From the NCBI GenBank assembly GCA_014825775.1, contig MVAQ01000001.1, positions 62,001 to 126,000 of the forward strand: DNA of 64,000 nt, read 5' to 3'. Positions 9,039 through 21,301 of this stretch are shown here, piece by piece. Made by a program: the position numbers and the translations under genes. How positions within the stretch are numbered: the first letter of the stretch is position 1; the number at the start of each line of letters is the position of its first letter. Source of the stretch: Krasilnikovozyma curviuscula. Its lineage: Eukaryota; Basidiomycota; Tremellomycetes; Cystofilobasidiales; Mrakiaceae. The notes beneath the pieces are model-generated. The model saw only the letters and a program-made list of their open reading frames with translations. It did no database searches and had not been told where the DNA came from.

Positions 9039-11121
9039 ATGGGACGCAAGAAGATTGAGATTCGAAGACTCCAGGATGACAGAAATCGAAACGTGACTTT
9101 TCTCAAGAGGAAGGCGGGCTTGATGAAGAAGGCGTGGGAGTTGAGTGTCCTTTGCTCTGCTGAGGTGAGTTTCCAGAGGGCTTGCTATTCTCTCTTCAGT
9201 TCTGTGAATGGGCTTGGGTGCTGGTTGGGAGGTGGACAGGAAATACCCAGTGGATGGGAGCTAGGGACCTGTTTTTAGCAGCAGAGCATCCTTGGCAGGC
9301 TATTTTTCTACTCTTGAGCTCGGAATCTCTTCTGTTATCTAATCTGGCTCTGTTTACTGATCTTGGACTATTGTACAGGTCGCTGTCATCTGCTTTGGAG
9401 CCAACGGGAAGTTGTTCGAGTTCTCATCGGCAAATATGGACGAAATGCTCCTGAAATACACTGAGGTCAGTTTTTTATAGTCTCCAAGCGCCATTTCGAT
9501 CTCTTTCCTGTGCAAACTTCGTATACACTTGTTGACTGATGGACTTGCTTGTTTCTGTTATTGAATCTGCAGTATCCTGGCCAGCCCGAGCGAAAAGAAT
9601 GCTCAGAATTCGCCTCCGCAGCCGACGTTGACAACTCGGACGAGGAGCTCGATCCCGCTGAAGCTGAAGCGCCTACCTCAAAGAACAAGAGGAAGCCAGG
9701 TGCTGCTGAAGCTTCCACTAGAATCAGCAAGAGAGTGAGTCACCTTTCTCATTCGAAGGTTTTTCGCTCTTCTCGGTCTTCGCGTCGCTCCCCCGAGCTC
9801 GATCAATAACGCGCGAGAAACAAAACCAAAATGCTGACTTTGTTATCACTGTTCACAGCGTGCTTCATCTCCATCTTCCTCTGCTGCTCCTTCCAGAAAG
9901 GGAAGCACTGTAGCACACGCCAGAGAATCATCCCCACCTGTCAAGGACCAATCCCCACAAACCAGCTCTACACATCACCAACAACAACCACACAGCCCAC
10001 CAAGCTGGACTCCCCTCAACAACGGCTCTCATAATGGTTCCGGAGCTGTTGGCGCCAATGGTACCTGGGGTTTGGATGCTATCCTTGCTGCCAGTCAGGG
10101 TAAGCTGCCATCAGCGACCAGCGGCGACAGAGGTGGTGAAGCCGATGTCTCGAGAGATGTCAACAGCATCCAGAACATTATCCAGAACAACAATAACCGA
10201 CCCAGCTTGCTCCAACCTCCTCCTTCTGGCTTCCCTCTCAACTTCGGAGGGCCTGCCGCTGGATCCGTCTCGCCAGGCGGGTACCCGGGCATGGCCATGT
10301 ATGGTCAACAAGCGGGTAGTGCTGGTATCAACAGACAAGGTGGTGGAAGTCCTTTACCTGGTGGATTCGACTCGGGTAGCCTGCACCCTCAGGGAACTTT
10401 GGCGTTCTTGAACAACCTCGCCATTGCTGCCTACCCTAGCATTGCCGGATCAGGTGTCGGTGGTGCTCCCTCCTACGACCAAGCTTACATGCAGAGCTTA
10501 CAGGCCCAACAGCAGAATCAGCAAGCCCAGCAGTTCCAGCAATTGCAGGTGAGCGTGTACTTTGTTCGATTCAGTCTTTGAGAACGGTGAACTGATCTTT
10601 CGGCGCTGCTCTTCTTCAAGGCTCAACAACAACAGCACTACATGGGAATGGGTCTCAATGCTCTAGCGATGGGCGGCCAACATCCTCTCTACTCACATCC
10701 GTACGTGGCGATTACTACTCATTCCTGGTCTACCGTCGCTCACGATGCTTGCTTGTTTCTCTTCAGAATGATCCTTGCTGCGGCTGCAGCTCACCACCAA
10801 CAGCAACAGCAGCAGCAGCAACACATGCAACGCTCTCAAACGCAACCCAACCTGTCTAACGGAGGGAGTGCTTTTAGCTGGCCCATTGTCGAACGACAAC
10901 ACGCGACTCCACCTGAGACGACTCCCGTATCTGGCGCTGTCACTCCTGGTACGGGAGGAGTCAGCACGGGCACAGAGTTCGACTGGGCGACAGATGGAAA
11001 CGGAGACATGGTCAAGAATGAGAACGATATGGCGGTCTTTAGGAACGATAATATCGATGACACGCTCGCCGAGGTCGATGAGGATAATGTCGAGGTAGAC
11101 TCTACGTCCGGCCGAATGTAA
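9039..11121 (+). CDS. MEF2-type MADS-box transcription factor (Rlm1/Smp1-like)
   Basis: Nuclear DNA-binding protein of the MEF2 class; in yeast the relatives Rlm1 and Smp1 act below the cell-wall-integrity and HOG kinases. Exons: 9039-9164, 9379-9465, 9573-9734, 9859-10548, 10621-10700 and 10767-11121. Residues 1-57 form the MADS box ([37 protein letters not shown]); the MEF2 extension follows with [19 protein letters not shown], which separates it from SRF/Mcm1-type factors. The rest is low-complexity: an acidic segment, Ser/Pro-rich stretches that could be MAPK targets, and Gln-rich tracts. The C-terminus is acidic. Intron 1 (9165-9378, 214 nt) is long for this window. Orthology to a named yeast gene is inference. 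Confidence 0.92.
10796..10827 (+). repeat. CAG/CAA polyglutamine tract in the MADS-box gene
   Basis: A run of CAA and CAG codons encodes about nine consecutive Gln after two His. It is a simple-sequence tract inside the coding region, of the kind common in fungal activators and prone to length change. Confidence 0.85.
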
Positions 11122-11834
11122 TACTCGCTGGTATGAGCAATGACGGAGTGGGGGTGTAGATATTGTAATATCCGTTCTGCATCATTAGTAGCTGTATTTG
11201 TCTTTAGAAATGTCTCTCTGTTTTTCTCTTTTCTATTTTTTTTCTTCTTGATACCTCTATGATCTCTCACTTGGACTTTCTTCACTCATTAGTATTACTA
11301 GTCACTTTCTAACAGTTCATGTTGAATAGCAAGATGCGCTGCGTTTCGATCCAAGTCGCTTGTTCTTTCATCAAGTCTCTTCTATTCCACCTGATCAACG
11401 AAGGCCGAATAGAGTCGGCTTTGGTCTTCGAGGTTTACAGGCGCTACAGAAGCCTGATGTGGGCTTGACCGGAAGGGTGGTTGCTTTGTTTATCTTTTGT
11501 GTTTTATCTTTTGGAAAAGTGAAACTTCCTTGAAGTCCGGGCGAACGAGGAAAGGCTTCCAGCCAATGTCCAAGGAGGCAAAAATCGGATTGAAGTTATT
11601 CCTGGTGTGGCGGCAAAAAAATCCGCACACCCCTATAACAGCTGAAGCACGAGAGCTCTCCCACACCAACAGCCAAATCAACATACTTGCGTAAGTTCAT
11701 CGTTTCTTGAGATTCCCTCTCCTCCAGAGCTTCAATGGCCTCCTCGCTGCCTTTGAGCTGGTGAGACCTTCCTCGCCTTTGCGACCTTCAGCTGACCTCC
11801 TCACCTCCCACTTGTTCTCAGAACTCTGCCCAGC
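11122..11834. other. Intergenic region upstream of the intradiol dioxygenase
   Basis: Pyrimidine-rich DNA with T-rich blocks near 11220-11250. A GTAAGT-like donor near 11692 and CAG acceptors just before 11835 would allow a 5' UTR intron. I see no gene. Confidence 0.4.
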
Positions 11835-13547
11835 ATGAAGTTCACCTACGGATTCGCTGCCATTGCCATGGCCTCTGTTGCTGTCGGTGAGTCGGTCCAG
11901 CTTGAATACGATCTATTAGCTTGGGATGGGTAGACTAACCAATCACTTGCCGGTTTTTTGCTTTTTCGTGCCGTCGCCTTGATCCTACTTTTGAATTTTA
12001 CTCCCTGCCTTGTATTCACCTCCTGCTTCTACTTCCTTGGGTGATTAAACTCCTTCGATGGTGTAGCTCACGACCTCAGCGAGGAGCAAAAAGCTGCTAT
12101 GCCAGCTCTCGTCAACGCTGCTTACCACTGTGCCCCAGGTTAGTGATCCCCGCCTTGATTCTCTTCTGATCAGGATTTAACCGATATTCAATTTTGCTCT
12201 CTGCTTTCGAATAGCTGTCGCTGCTTTCACCAAGCAGCGAAAACGTGCCTGGGCTCAGAAAGTTTTGGGCGGTAACCCCTCCCTTTCCGACTCTGATCTC
12301 TTTGCCGAGAGCATGTACGAGGACTTGCAGGCTGCTAAGGAAGGCAAGAGCGTTGTCCTTGGTTGCGATGTCATCTCTGATGCTTCTATCGGTATGTGTT
12401 CCGCCTCACATCTTGATTTTTTCTCCCACTAACCATAAACCTAAACCTCGTACTTTCCTTAGAGAACAACACCTGTGTTCTTGGTAAGTCAGATCTTGAT
12501 TAATTTTCACCCAAGCTCTCCAAACTAAATCCCTCTTTCTCACAGCTCCTGAGACTGTCGAAGGGCCATACTACCACAAGGCAGGTCACCCAATCCGACA
12601 GGATCTCGCTGAGAACGAGTTCGGTCTCCTTCTCATGATGGATGTTGGTGTCATCGATGTTGAGACTTGTATGCCAGTCCCAAATGTTCTCGTTGATCTC
12701 TGGATGGTGAGTTATACCTGTTCAGCGAAGCCTCTTTATATGTACTGACCATCTCGTTTCATGCTGCACTCATCAGGCCAATGCTACTGGTCACTACGCT
12801 GGTCACCCAGAACCACTTCCACACCTTGTGCATGAGAAGCCACAGGGTTGGGGTTTCGAGAGAAACGGTCTCTTGACTGCCTACCCACGAACCATGCCAG
12901 AGGAGACCTGGCTCAGAGGGGCTTGGCCAACCAACACTAATGGTCTCGCTCAATTCACTTCCATCTTCCCAGGTTACTACACTGGACGGTAAGTTCGAAT
13001 TGACAGCTTGTTGGCTATCGACGATCGACTGATTTACTGATAACGTCCACTTTTCGTCTTTGCATTTCTCTTTATCCGTCATTACGGTTTCGCCAATTGC
13101 TTTGTTCCTATTGCAGTGCTACTCACGTTCACGTCCACGTCCACCCGGAATGGACTCCAATTCCAGAAAACAACACTTTCACCTCTGGCCGTATCATCCA
13201 CACCGGCCAATTCTTCTTCGACGACAAGCTCAACCAGCAGGTCGATAAGATGTGGCCATACAACACCAACCCAATCATTGAGTTGGGCAGAACCCGTACC
13301 CGAAACTGGAACGACTCCCTGCAGATCTTCCCAAAGGCGTTCAACAACAACTACGACCCTGTTTTCAAGGCCCACAAGCTCGGCGCCATCATTGATCAAG
13401 GTTTGATTGCCTACATCACCATGGTGAGTAAACCTTTGTCTTTATCAGACGAGGTGTCGATGGATGTTGAAAGATCGATCCGTTGCTGACAATACTGTCT
13501 TCGTTGTACAGGGTGTCAACATGTCCGCCTCCCACATTCCAAAATAA
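11835..13547 (+). CDS. Secreted intradiol ring-cleavage dioxygenase
   Basis: Non-haem Fe(III) enzyme expected to cleave catechol-type rings between the two hydroxyls; extracellular members of this fungal family are linked to breakdown of plant-derived aromatics. Exons: 11835-11886, 12067-12138, 12215-12391, 12463-12483, 12546-12706, 12777-12988, 13117-13423 and 13512-13547. An N-terminal signal peptide is seen (MKFTYGFAAIAMASVAVA), followed by an intradiol core. Likely iron ligands are a Tyr in VEGPYYHKAG, a Tyr in FPGYYTGR and the His pair in ATHVHVHVHP, matching the family's 2-Tyr/2-His set. The core N-terminal helix domain of cytosolic catechol dioxygenases is missing, as usual for secreted fungal forms. 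The fourth exon is only 21 nt. True substrate unknown. Confidence 0.92.
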
Positions 13548-13869
13548 ATCATCTTACTTGACATAACGAAGAATCTGGGGTTTCTATTTTGCTAGAAGGG
13601 CGATGTATCATTAATATTCGCTTGGAAAATATTCTCAAAGTGATGGCAAGACAAACATATATACTAAAGGCGCAACTGCGATCTTGAAAGCTTCTTGCCC
13701 TGCCTAATTGTTCTCTATCCTCCTGGTATATTATACTTCAACTTTAATTTGCGATTGAATCTATATTCTGACAAACAAAAAGATTTCGAACTTCTGCATT
13801 GACCTTGTGTCCCTCGTGGCTGTAAACTGAACCTCTAAACCCCCACCATTGTGGTAAATAATTTCAGCT
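13548..13869. other. Intergenic region dioxygenase to SSZ1
   Basis: This 322-bp stretch is AT-rich around 13600-13780, consistent with a 3' end followed by the SSZ1 promoter. No further gene is seen. Confidence 0.5.
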
Positions 13870-15952
13870 ATGGCTCACCCACAGATTCTTGGTATCAACT
13901 TCGGTGACTCTTACGCCTCCATTGCTGTCATTGGAAGTAAGTACTGTCTTCTCTCCGTTGGTGTTCCCCCCAAGCTTGTTCAAATCTGACCTCGATTTTT
14001 GGTTTGATCGAACCCCAGAGGAAGGACATGCTGACTGTATAGCAAACGAGGATGGTGAGAGACAGATTGCCTGTGCCATCTCTTACAATGGTGAAGAAGT
14101 CGTAAGTTTTCCCCGTTATTTATCGTTTTGAACGTTTTTCTTCGATACTGACGAGCGCAACGGAAATTCTGCAGTACATTGGAAACGGAGCTACAGGCCA
14201 GCTGGTGAAGAACTCTGCTAACACCATCACTGGATTCAGGAATCTTTTGGGAAAGAGGTATGGACTTGTGAAGACATGTCCTTGGTGAAAAAGCTTTTGA
14301 AGCTCACGAACTTTTTTTTTTCTCTGGCGCACTTGCTCCTCAGCTTTTCTGAAGCTTCATCCAAAAAATCAGCTACACTTCTCCCATCAACACCTGTTGT
14401 TGACGTTTCTGGAGCTCCAGGATTCACCGTTTCCCACTTGGTCAAGCCAAAGCCAGCGGCTCCTGTGAAAGGAGGTCGTTCAGCTCCAGCTTCAGGTGCC
14501 GCCACTCCAGCAGCTGCTGAGCCAGTCCCAGCCCAGCTCACCCTCACCGCTTCCGAAGCTACCACCATCTTCCTCAAGACCCTCTTCCAGTCTGCTGTTG
14601 ACTTCCTTGGTTCAGAGCCAACTAACGGATGTGTCATCGCCGCTCCAGCGTACTTCACAGCTGCTCAGAGAAAGGCCTTGAAGGAGGCTGCTGAGGCCGC
14701 TGGAATGAAGGTTTTGCAAGTCATTGACGAGAGTGCTGCCGTTCTTGTTGGATACAGAGCTGGTCTTGTCACTGAGCGACACGACAGAGGGTTGGCGCCA
14801 ATTGACGCTGAAGGCGAAGAGCTCACAGAGAAGGCGGACAAGATTGTTGCTGTTGTTGATATGGGAGAAACTGGAACTAGCGTTGAGGTTGTTGCTGTTA
14901 GAGATGGCCAGTACGTCCACCTTGGAGCTGGTGCCGCGCCAGATCTAGGTGGAAGAGAGTTCGACAAGCTCGTACGTCGTTCTCATCATGTCCTGCGTAT
15001 CGTAATCTAATTGACATTTAAATCCTCCAATTTCCCACTTCAGCTCATTTCTCACTTCGCTAAAGAGTTCACCAAGAAGACCAAAGTCCCACTCACTGTT
15101 CCAATCGCCGATGTCACCAAAGCCGATGTTCAGGACCTCAGAGCTCAGGCTAAGCTCGTCCTTGCCGTTGAGCACACCAAGAGATCCCTCTCCGCTTCTT
15201 CAGGTGCTGCCACTTGCGCCGTTGAGTCCCTCAAGGATGGTGCCGATCTCTCGGGTTCCATCAACAGGCTGCGTTTCGACGGATTGGCTTCGGGTGTTTA
15301 CCGTCAAGTTGGTGCCAAAGTGAAGGAGGTTGTCAGCTCTGTCGGCCTCGAGCTCGTCCAGATCGACGAGGTCCTCCTTGCAGGATCTTCCACCCTGTTC
15401 CCAGGTCTCACCAACTACCTCCAGCTCCTCTTCCCTGAATCCACCGCCATCTCCTCCACCCTCGACCCATCCCAAGCCATTGCCATCGGTTGTGCTCTCC
15501 AAGCCCTCCACCTCTCTCAGCTCCCAGAGAGCTTGAAGATGGAAGATGTTCTTGCTTTGGCTCCCCACGAGGAATCCACCACCGCTCCTATTGGTATTGT
15601 CGTTCCAGGCCAGAAAACTCCAGTTTTCACCACCATCATTGACAAGAACACTCCCCTCCCAGCACGACGAAGCGTTGCCTTCCCAGTCGCGAAGGGCGCT
15701 AAGTCGGTCGCTATTGAAATTTGGGAAGGTGCCGAGTCGATCAAGACTGAAAAGGCTCCTCCAGCTCCCCGTGATCCAGACGATTCTGATGACGAGGAGG
15801 AGGAACCACAGGAAATCAAGACGGTTGTATTGACTCCAACCACTTTCATCAAGGGTGTTGAGACCGCCGTCTCCGGAACGAAGCAGGTCGTTCTCTCGCT
15901 TGTTGTCCTACCCGGTGGAAAGATCACGGTGGACTTTGCGGAAGAGAAGTAA
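13870..15952 (+). CDS. SSZ1: Ribosome-associated Hsp70-like protein Ssz1
   Basis: Atypical Hsp70 that forms the ribosome-associated complex with the J-protein Zuo1 and helps Ssb fold nascent chains at the tunnel exit. Exons: 13870-13936, 14019-14101, 14175-14257, 14344-14971 and 15044-15952. The ATPase fold is visible: ILGINFGDSYASIAVIG (degenerate phosphate-1 loop), AAPAYFTAAQRKALKEAAE, VVDMGETGTSVEVVAV (phosphate-2) and EVLLAGSSTLFPGL (adenosine motif). The C-terminal part is short and acidic (DDSDDEEEEPQE) with only a partial substrate domain, as in Ssz1 and unlike canonical Hsp70. An Ala/Pro-rich insertion of about 35 residues (near 14445-14535) sits in the ATPase domain. Confidence 0.93.
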
Positions 15953-17211
15953 AGCATATAAAACGTAGAATCTTTGGGACTCGCTTTGGTAGCTGTAACC
16001 TAGATTTCGGGACCTGTGTCTGATTATTCCATTAGAGACGATCTGTTAAATCTGAGATACACGCGAGTCAAATACAACAGTGAGGAGTTTAAATCAGGAC
16101 GCCATGATTTATACCTGTAGAATAAGGTTGTACTTCAGCACCGGACAGTGAAACTAACTTTGAGGAATGAAAGGATTAATTGAAGGTGCACGTTTTCAGT
16201 TAAACAAAAATAGCTATGCGGAACGAGCAGTTTTGATGTCAGGAGTACCAAGTTTACCGATGAATGAATGGCGGTGGAGGCTTTATAAATCTCTTATACT
16301 TGAAATTATCTAGTGGGAAGCCCCTCGTTCCTGTTCGATCCCTATTCGATCCCTACATCAGAGACCTGTTCCCTAGTAGTTTCTTTGCCATTTCCACGTC
16401 AGATTCATCGCTTACTACGTACCAAATACATAAAAGATGATCATCTGGTCTGAGCTGAATCCATAGCACTAGTTAAGGAGGAAATACATAAAACATGCGC
16501 CAGTGATGGTGTCGTCGCAACCATGCTCGATGACCATCGACAGGAACGAGTGGAGCTGCATTAAGTAGGGAATGGTTCGATTGATGAAAACTCTGTCGCT
16601 GGTGATGGGAAATGGTGGTATCAGTGGGAAGGAGGAAAAGTTCAACGTCAGGAGACGTGTTGCCGATGACTATGAGTTGTGTGAGGTTCATGCTGTTGAA
16701 ACGAAGAAAAAAGAGTAGAAGATAGTTCAGAGACGTATTCCTAATCACACTCTTCTGAATCTGAAGGGGAGGTTGCCAGCGTCTTTTGGTCCACGCTAAA
16801 GTGCTCTTGATCAGACACGGTGGGGGTGAGCTACCGGCGCAGAACCTTGTCAGCCACGATTTCGACTCCAACCGTTTCTCAATAGCTTTTCTCGTATTTT
16901 CTATCCACTACTTTGTTTCGCGCGTTAAACTGGCTGTTTCATGAGAATTCGATGTTCGACCCCAGAAAAAAAACAAACGCGAGCGCCACTCGATGAAACT
17001 CGAGCTGAGCTTGGATGTGAGCCCCTGCCCCCCGTCTGTCACCCCCAATTTTTGCCCATTCTTTGATATCTTCCAACTACAGCTCTCTCTCTCTGCTGTC
17101 AATCCATTCGTTTCCAAGCCAAGCCAAAGGATCCCTAGTCGTTCGTTCTTCAAACAACGACCCAAAAAGTCAACTTTTTCACCCAACTTTCCACCCAAAT
17201 CTCCCTCAAAA
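15953..17211. other. Long intergenic region SSZ1 to Kre9-like gene, with an unassigned minus-strand ORF
   Basis: This 1.26-kb gap is the largest in the window. The final 300 bases are pyrimidine-rich with CTCTCT and CAAG/CCAAG runs, typical of a strong fungal promoter and 5' UTR. On the minus strand, 16871-16473 is open for 132 codons, and the reading continues upstream as KAIEKRLESKSWLTRFC without a Met. A different frame at 16650-16475 reads FPITSDRVFINRTIPYL and ends CFMYFLLN. These fragments could be exons of a small gene, but I recognise no family and no splice set was convincing. Confidence 0.35.
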
Positions 17212-18375
17212 ATGTTCTTCTCAGCTGCTGCCGTAGTCCCTTTCATCCTTATGTCCCTTGTGAAGGCAGATCCAGTGCCAACTGAGCCGTGAGTGCAGAA
17301 TAACTTGCGACCCTTGCTCTCTGTGGGCCCTTGCGCTGACTCCTCTCCATTGCCAATAACTTCGCTTCGCTGTGTAATAGTGACTCGAGCACGATTGCTA
17401 TTGTTGGGCAGTCTGTTACTACCCAGTGGACTGCTGATACCACCGGTACTTGGACTAAGATGACCATCCAGGTGAGTATTTGAACCACGGATTTTGATTT
17501 TCGCTTCGAATCTTGCTTATTCATTATTAATTCTTCCCCCTTTCTCGTTCGTTGCCGTCTCTGATGTTTTGTAGTTGATGACCGGAGCTAATTTGGCGAG
17601 TGAGTGATACTTTTCTTCTGAGAGACGCGACCTTCAGGGAACTGATCAGGTGGTTTGAAAATGCGCGCCGTCCTTGTTGCATCCTCAGTGGTCGCTCTCG
17701 AAACCCTCGCAACCGACATCGACGCGACCACCACCACATCCTACACATTTACCACTCCAGACGTCAGCCCATATTCCCAGATCTATTTCTTGCAGGTATG
17801 TCTTACTACCGCTACTACCGTCAACGCAACCTTTGTCGCGCCGCGCCCCCAGTCGACGTCGGAACTGCGCGCTGACATGGTCTTATTTTACCTTTCCAAG
17901 TTCACCAACCCTTCGAACGCTACTGCTGAGACCTGGTGGACTACTAGATTTGCCATCGAAGCTTCAGGCAGCTCGCTTGTGACACCAACAAATGTGACAG
18001 GAACCGTCTCTTGGGGTAAGCAACCAGCTCCTTTTTGTATGATCATCAGACTGACCCTCTTCCTTTTCGCAATCTCGTCTTGTAACAGGAACTGGTCAAA
18101 TTCTCTCCGCTTACTCGAACAGCACCGCCTCGATTACTGCTGCAGTGACCTCCACATCAGCTCCAGCAACCACCACGTCCTCCAGTGAATCCAGTTCATC
18201 CTTCTCTTCCGCTGCTTCAGCCTCTGCGTCAGCCGCCATCAGCTCTGTTGCTATTGGAAATACCGTTGCCCAGGCCGCAGCGTCCGCTTCGACCAAGGCT
18301 TCGTCGGGAACCAGGGTCGTCGTCGGCAGCCTCGTCAGCTTGCTCGTCGGCGGTGCATTCATGTTGGTCTTGTAA
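17212..18375 (+). CDS. Kre9/Knh1-family, Ser-rich GPI-anchored cell-wall protein
   Basis: Secreted protein with the Kre9/Knh1-like N-terminal Ig-like domain found in many fungal cell-surface proteins, some of them needed for beta-1,6-glucan. Exons: 17212-17288, 17381-17471, 17575-17599, 17689-17795, 17901-18015 and 18089-18375. A signal peptide (MFFSAAAVVPFILMSLVKA) is followed by IVGQSVTTQWTADTTGTW, MTIQLMTGANL, TTSYTFTTPDVSPYSQIYF and a Trp-Trp motif, all typical of the domain. A Ser/Thr/Ala-rich stalk and a C-terminal hydrophobic stretch (VVVGSLVSLLVGGAFMLVL) then mark GPI attachment. The third exon is only 25 nt. Confidence 0.9.
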
Positions 18376-19452
18376 ACAGTAAGACGATTACTAGTGTAGC
18401 TCAAGGATACCTTTTCACAATGATAACGAAGAGACATCTCGCATCTTCAAGCTTGGACTTTCTATCATCTCTTATGGTTCTTTAGTTGGTTTTCATTTAG
18501 GCATCATTCTCACTTCCTTTTTCTCGCATCCATCGCATATCGAGGCACTTTATTGCATCTACTTGTGTAGGCTCTTCTTGGTATTTCTATTCGATATAGG
18601 CATACACCTTGCATTTTGAACTGTCCTCGGATGAGGTGGTGCAGTCCTCTGAGTGCGTGCTTGAAGCTGGCTCGCATTGGGTGGAGCGCAGAAAAGTGAA
18701 AGTAACGCTCGGAGCGGAATATGGTTAGAAGGACATCATTCGTGATGACAAGCCCAGCTGCCTCAATGATTTCGGATGCGAGATTATTTCTTGAAATGAA
18801 TCAGGGAATGAAAGGTACCGTCAGGGTGATACCGACTTATACGTGTGACCAACGCGAAACACCGATTCTCGCTTGGGTGCACGTAATTTTGAAGGCCAGA
18901 GTGAGATGAGTAAACAGAACTTAGAGCCAGACAGCATAGAATACGGTTGAACCAGAGTTGGAGTTGAACTGAGAGTTGTAGTTCCTCCGGTTTGAAAATG
19001 TAGGAAACTTCCATCTTGTGTTTTGATTTTGATTTCTTCCACACCGCCGATGAAGAGTGAGGGACGCCGTCCAATGATCCAATAGCCCTCTTACTACTTT
19101 CTTATAAATCAGCCGCTTTCTATCCTGTTACTATCGAGTCCATCTTCCATCTTGAATAGCTATCTCATATCTATACTCTATTTGTGCTGAGAATCCACTC
19201 CAGCGCCGCCGCCGCAACTCGAGTTTCGAAACAAATCACATTCAGAAAGGGCAAAGTAATAACATACAGTACCATCTCTCCCTCCAGCTGGACTACATCC
19301 ATTTCCATCAAGGAATGGACTCGTCTGGTTACGTGGCGAAACTGCCGAAGGGAAAAAAATGAGGTGAGCAAGTGTCGTCGATTCTGCTTCATCCGAATTT
19401 GCCTCAAAATCTCTCAAACCAGGATCCTACCCAGTTTCTATCCCAAAGGAAA
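18376..19452. other. Intergenic region Kre9-like gene to TIM44
   Basis: In this 1.08-kb gap a TATAAA-like element (about 19101) lies some 350 bp before the TIM44 start. Minus-strand open frames at 18784-19074 and 19171-19417 have no family features. I see no RNA gene or repeat. Confidence 0.4.
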
Positions 19453-21301
19453 ATGAAACGGACGATCCAGTCAGCTCGACGAGCATCTCTCTCGATCCAC
19501 TCAGCCCCGTCGCACCAGCATTCGTTTAGACCAGCTGCTGTTGCAGCTATACCGACGAACCTCCACAGCACGAGGTCTTTCTCATCCTCGACCTACAGGA
19601 GAAATGAACAGCAGGCCAAATCCCCCTTCAAGGTGTTCGTCGACACCCTGAGGGACGAAATCCAAAAGAATCGGGACCTCCAAGACAATGTGTCGAGGCT
19701 GCAAGGTGATGTGACCAAAATGCAGGACTCTGAGGCCATGAAGAAGGCTCAGGAACTCTACGAGAGAGCTAGAGTAGGTCGCTTGGATCTCAAGTTTTAC
19801 TTCGACTGTGAAACTGATGCATTTATCTTTTTTTTTTTTGCTTCTCGTCAATCTGTGTTAAAAAAACAACACAACTCTCTCAGATCACTGCTTCCATCAA
19901 GGAAAACCCCAAGCTTGCTGCTGCTGCTGAAGAACTGAGGAAGACTGGTGTTGTCATTGGAGATGCTGTCGCTGAGGCTGTCCGACAAGTTGAGCAGAGT
20001 GAGCTCATGCGACAAGTAAGCTCAATCTTTGCTACCTTTCCTAAATCCCCCCTCCCCGTATCACCATTCTGACATTGCAAACAATTTTTAAGATGGCAAA
20101 AGCAGCAGGAGCGTTAGGATCGGCAGCAGCGACCGCAACTGCCCCAATCAGGAACACCGCTGCCTACAAAGCGCTTGCCGACTCAGTGACGGAAGCCTTT
20201 GACGACGTTGGATCGACAAGTGGATTTGAGGAGAAGGAGAAGAGAAGAAGGAAGAGACAGGCTAGGTTGGAGAAGCTCGGTAAAGCTGGTATGGGCGTCA
20301 AAGACCGAATAAAAGCAAACGCTGAGTGAGTTCTTATACTTTCGTTGAATAAGTCACCGTCTTCCAAATCCCTTTGCTTATTTCCCATAATTGCGCTCCT
20401 TTACAGAGCTGGAGATGCACTAGTAATGCACGCAACCGCCTCCCAAGAGCCTTCAAAATGGGACACTCTCAAAGAAACGAACCCAGTCTTCCAACGACTG
20501 CACGAACTCCGACAAGACTACTATGAATCCGAATCCCCCTTTGTTTCACGTGTGCGTAACGTGACAGACACTATCGGCAGCTGGTTTGAGGAGAACGAGA
20601 CAGCAAAGGTCGCGAGGGTCATGAAGCAGCTCGATCCGGGTTTCTCTGCAGAGAGATTTGAGAAAGAGTTGAGGGAGTACATCGTCCCTGAGCTGTTGGA
20701 TGCTTACTTGAGTGCCGATAAGGAAGCTCTCCAGATGTGGACCGGTGAAGCTGTATGTCGCCTTGATCTCATTATCACAGAGTGAGATGCTTTCTGACTA
20801 TGACTCTGTGTAGGTTTTCACACTGCTATGGGCAACTATGGCTCAATACCACAAGCAGGGGCTTGTCAGTGACTCAAAGGTGTTAGATGTTCGACATATC
20901 GAGGTGAGTTTAGTAACAGCCCTGAGTTCGCGAGAGACCTCTCGCTGATCTATCTGTCTTTTGCACCAGGTCCAAATGGGTAAAATGCTCGACATCAACG
21001 CAACTGAGGTGCCTATTTACCTTGTTGTCTTTGAAACACAAGAGCATGTCCTGTTCAGGAATAAAAAGACCAACGAGGTCGTCATTGGATCCGAAGGAAG
21101 GGTCGAGCAGGCTCGTTACGCCATTGCGGTGACGAGATTTGAGGACGAACTGGAGAATGAGGTCACTGGTGGATGGAAAATTGTAGAGGCGAGTAGTTTT
21201 CTTATAGTTTTCGTTGTTCACAATGGGTTACTGATCTTTCTTTGTGCTTCTGTTTGTTGTTGTCGCAGTTGGCGAGAAGGGCGCAGAAAAGTTTCTTGTA
21301 G
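19453..21301 (+). CDS. TIM44: Mitochondrial import motor scaffold Tim44
   Basis: Peripheral inner-membrane protein that tethers mtHsp70 to the TIM23 channel. Exons: 19453-19773, 19884-20015, 20093-20325, 20407-20752, 20814-20903, 20970-21188 and 21269-21301. An Arg/Ser-rich mitochondrial presequence (MKRTIQSARRASLSIHS) is followed by a charged coiled-coil segment (KVFVDTLRDEIQKNRDLQD) and the Tim44 C-terminal domain (WDTLKETNPVFQRLHELR, LLDAYLSADKEALQMW, GWKIVELARRAQ). The last intron (21189-21268) has a GC donor; using the nearby GT would change the frame and lose the conserved end. The domain order and length fit Tim44 well. Confidence 0.94.
21189..21268 (+). other. GC-AG intron in TIM44
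   Basis: An 80-nt intron reads GAG|GCGAGT at the 5' side and CGCAG| at the 3' side. Splicing here gives WKIVE|LARRAQ, the conserved C-terminus. It is a minor donor class still handled by the U2 spliceosome. Confidence 0.75.
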
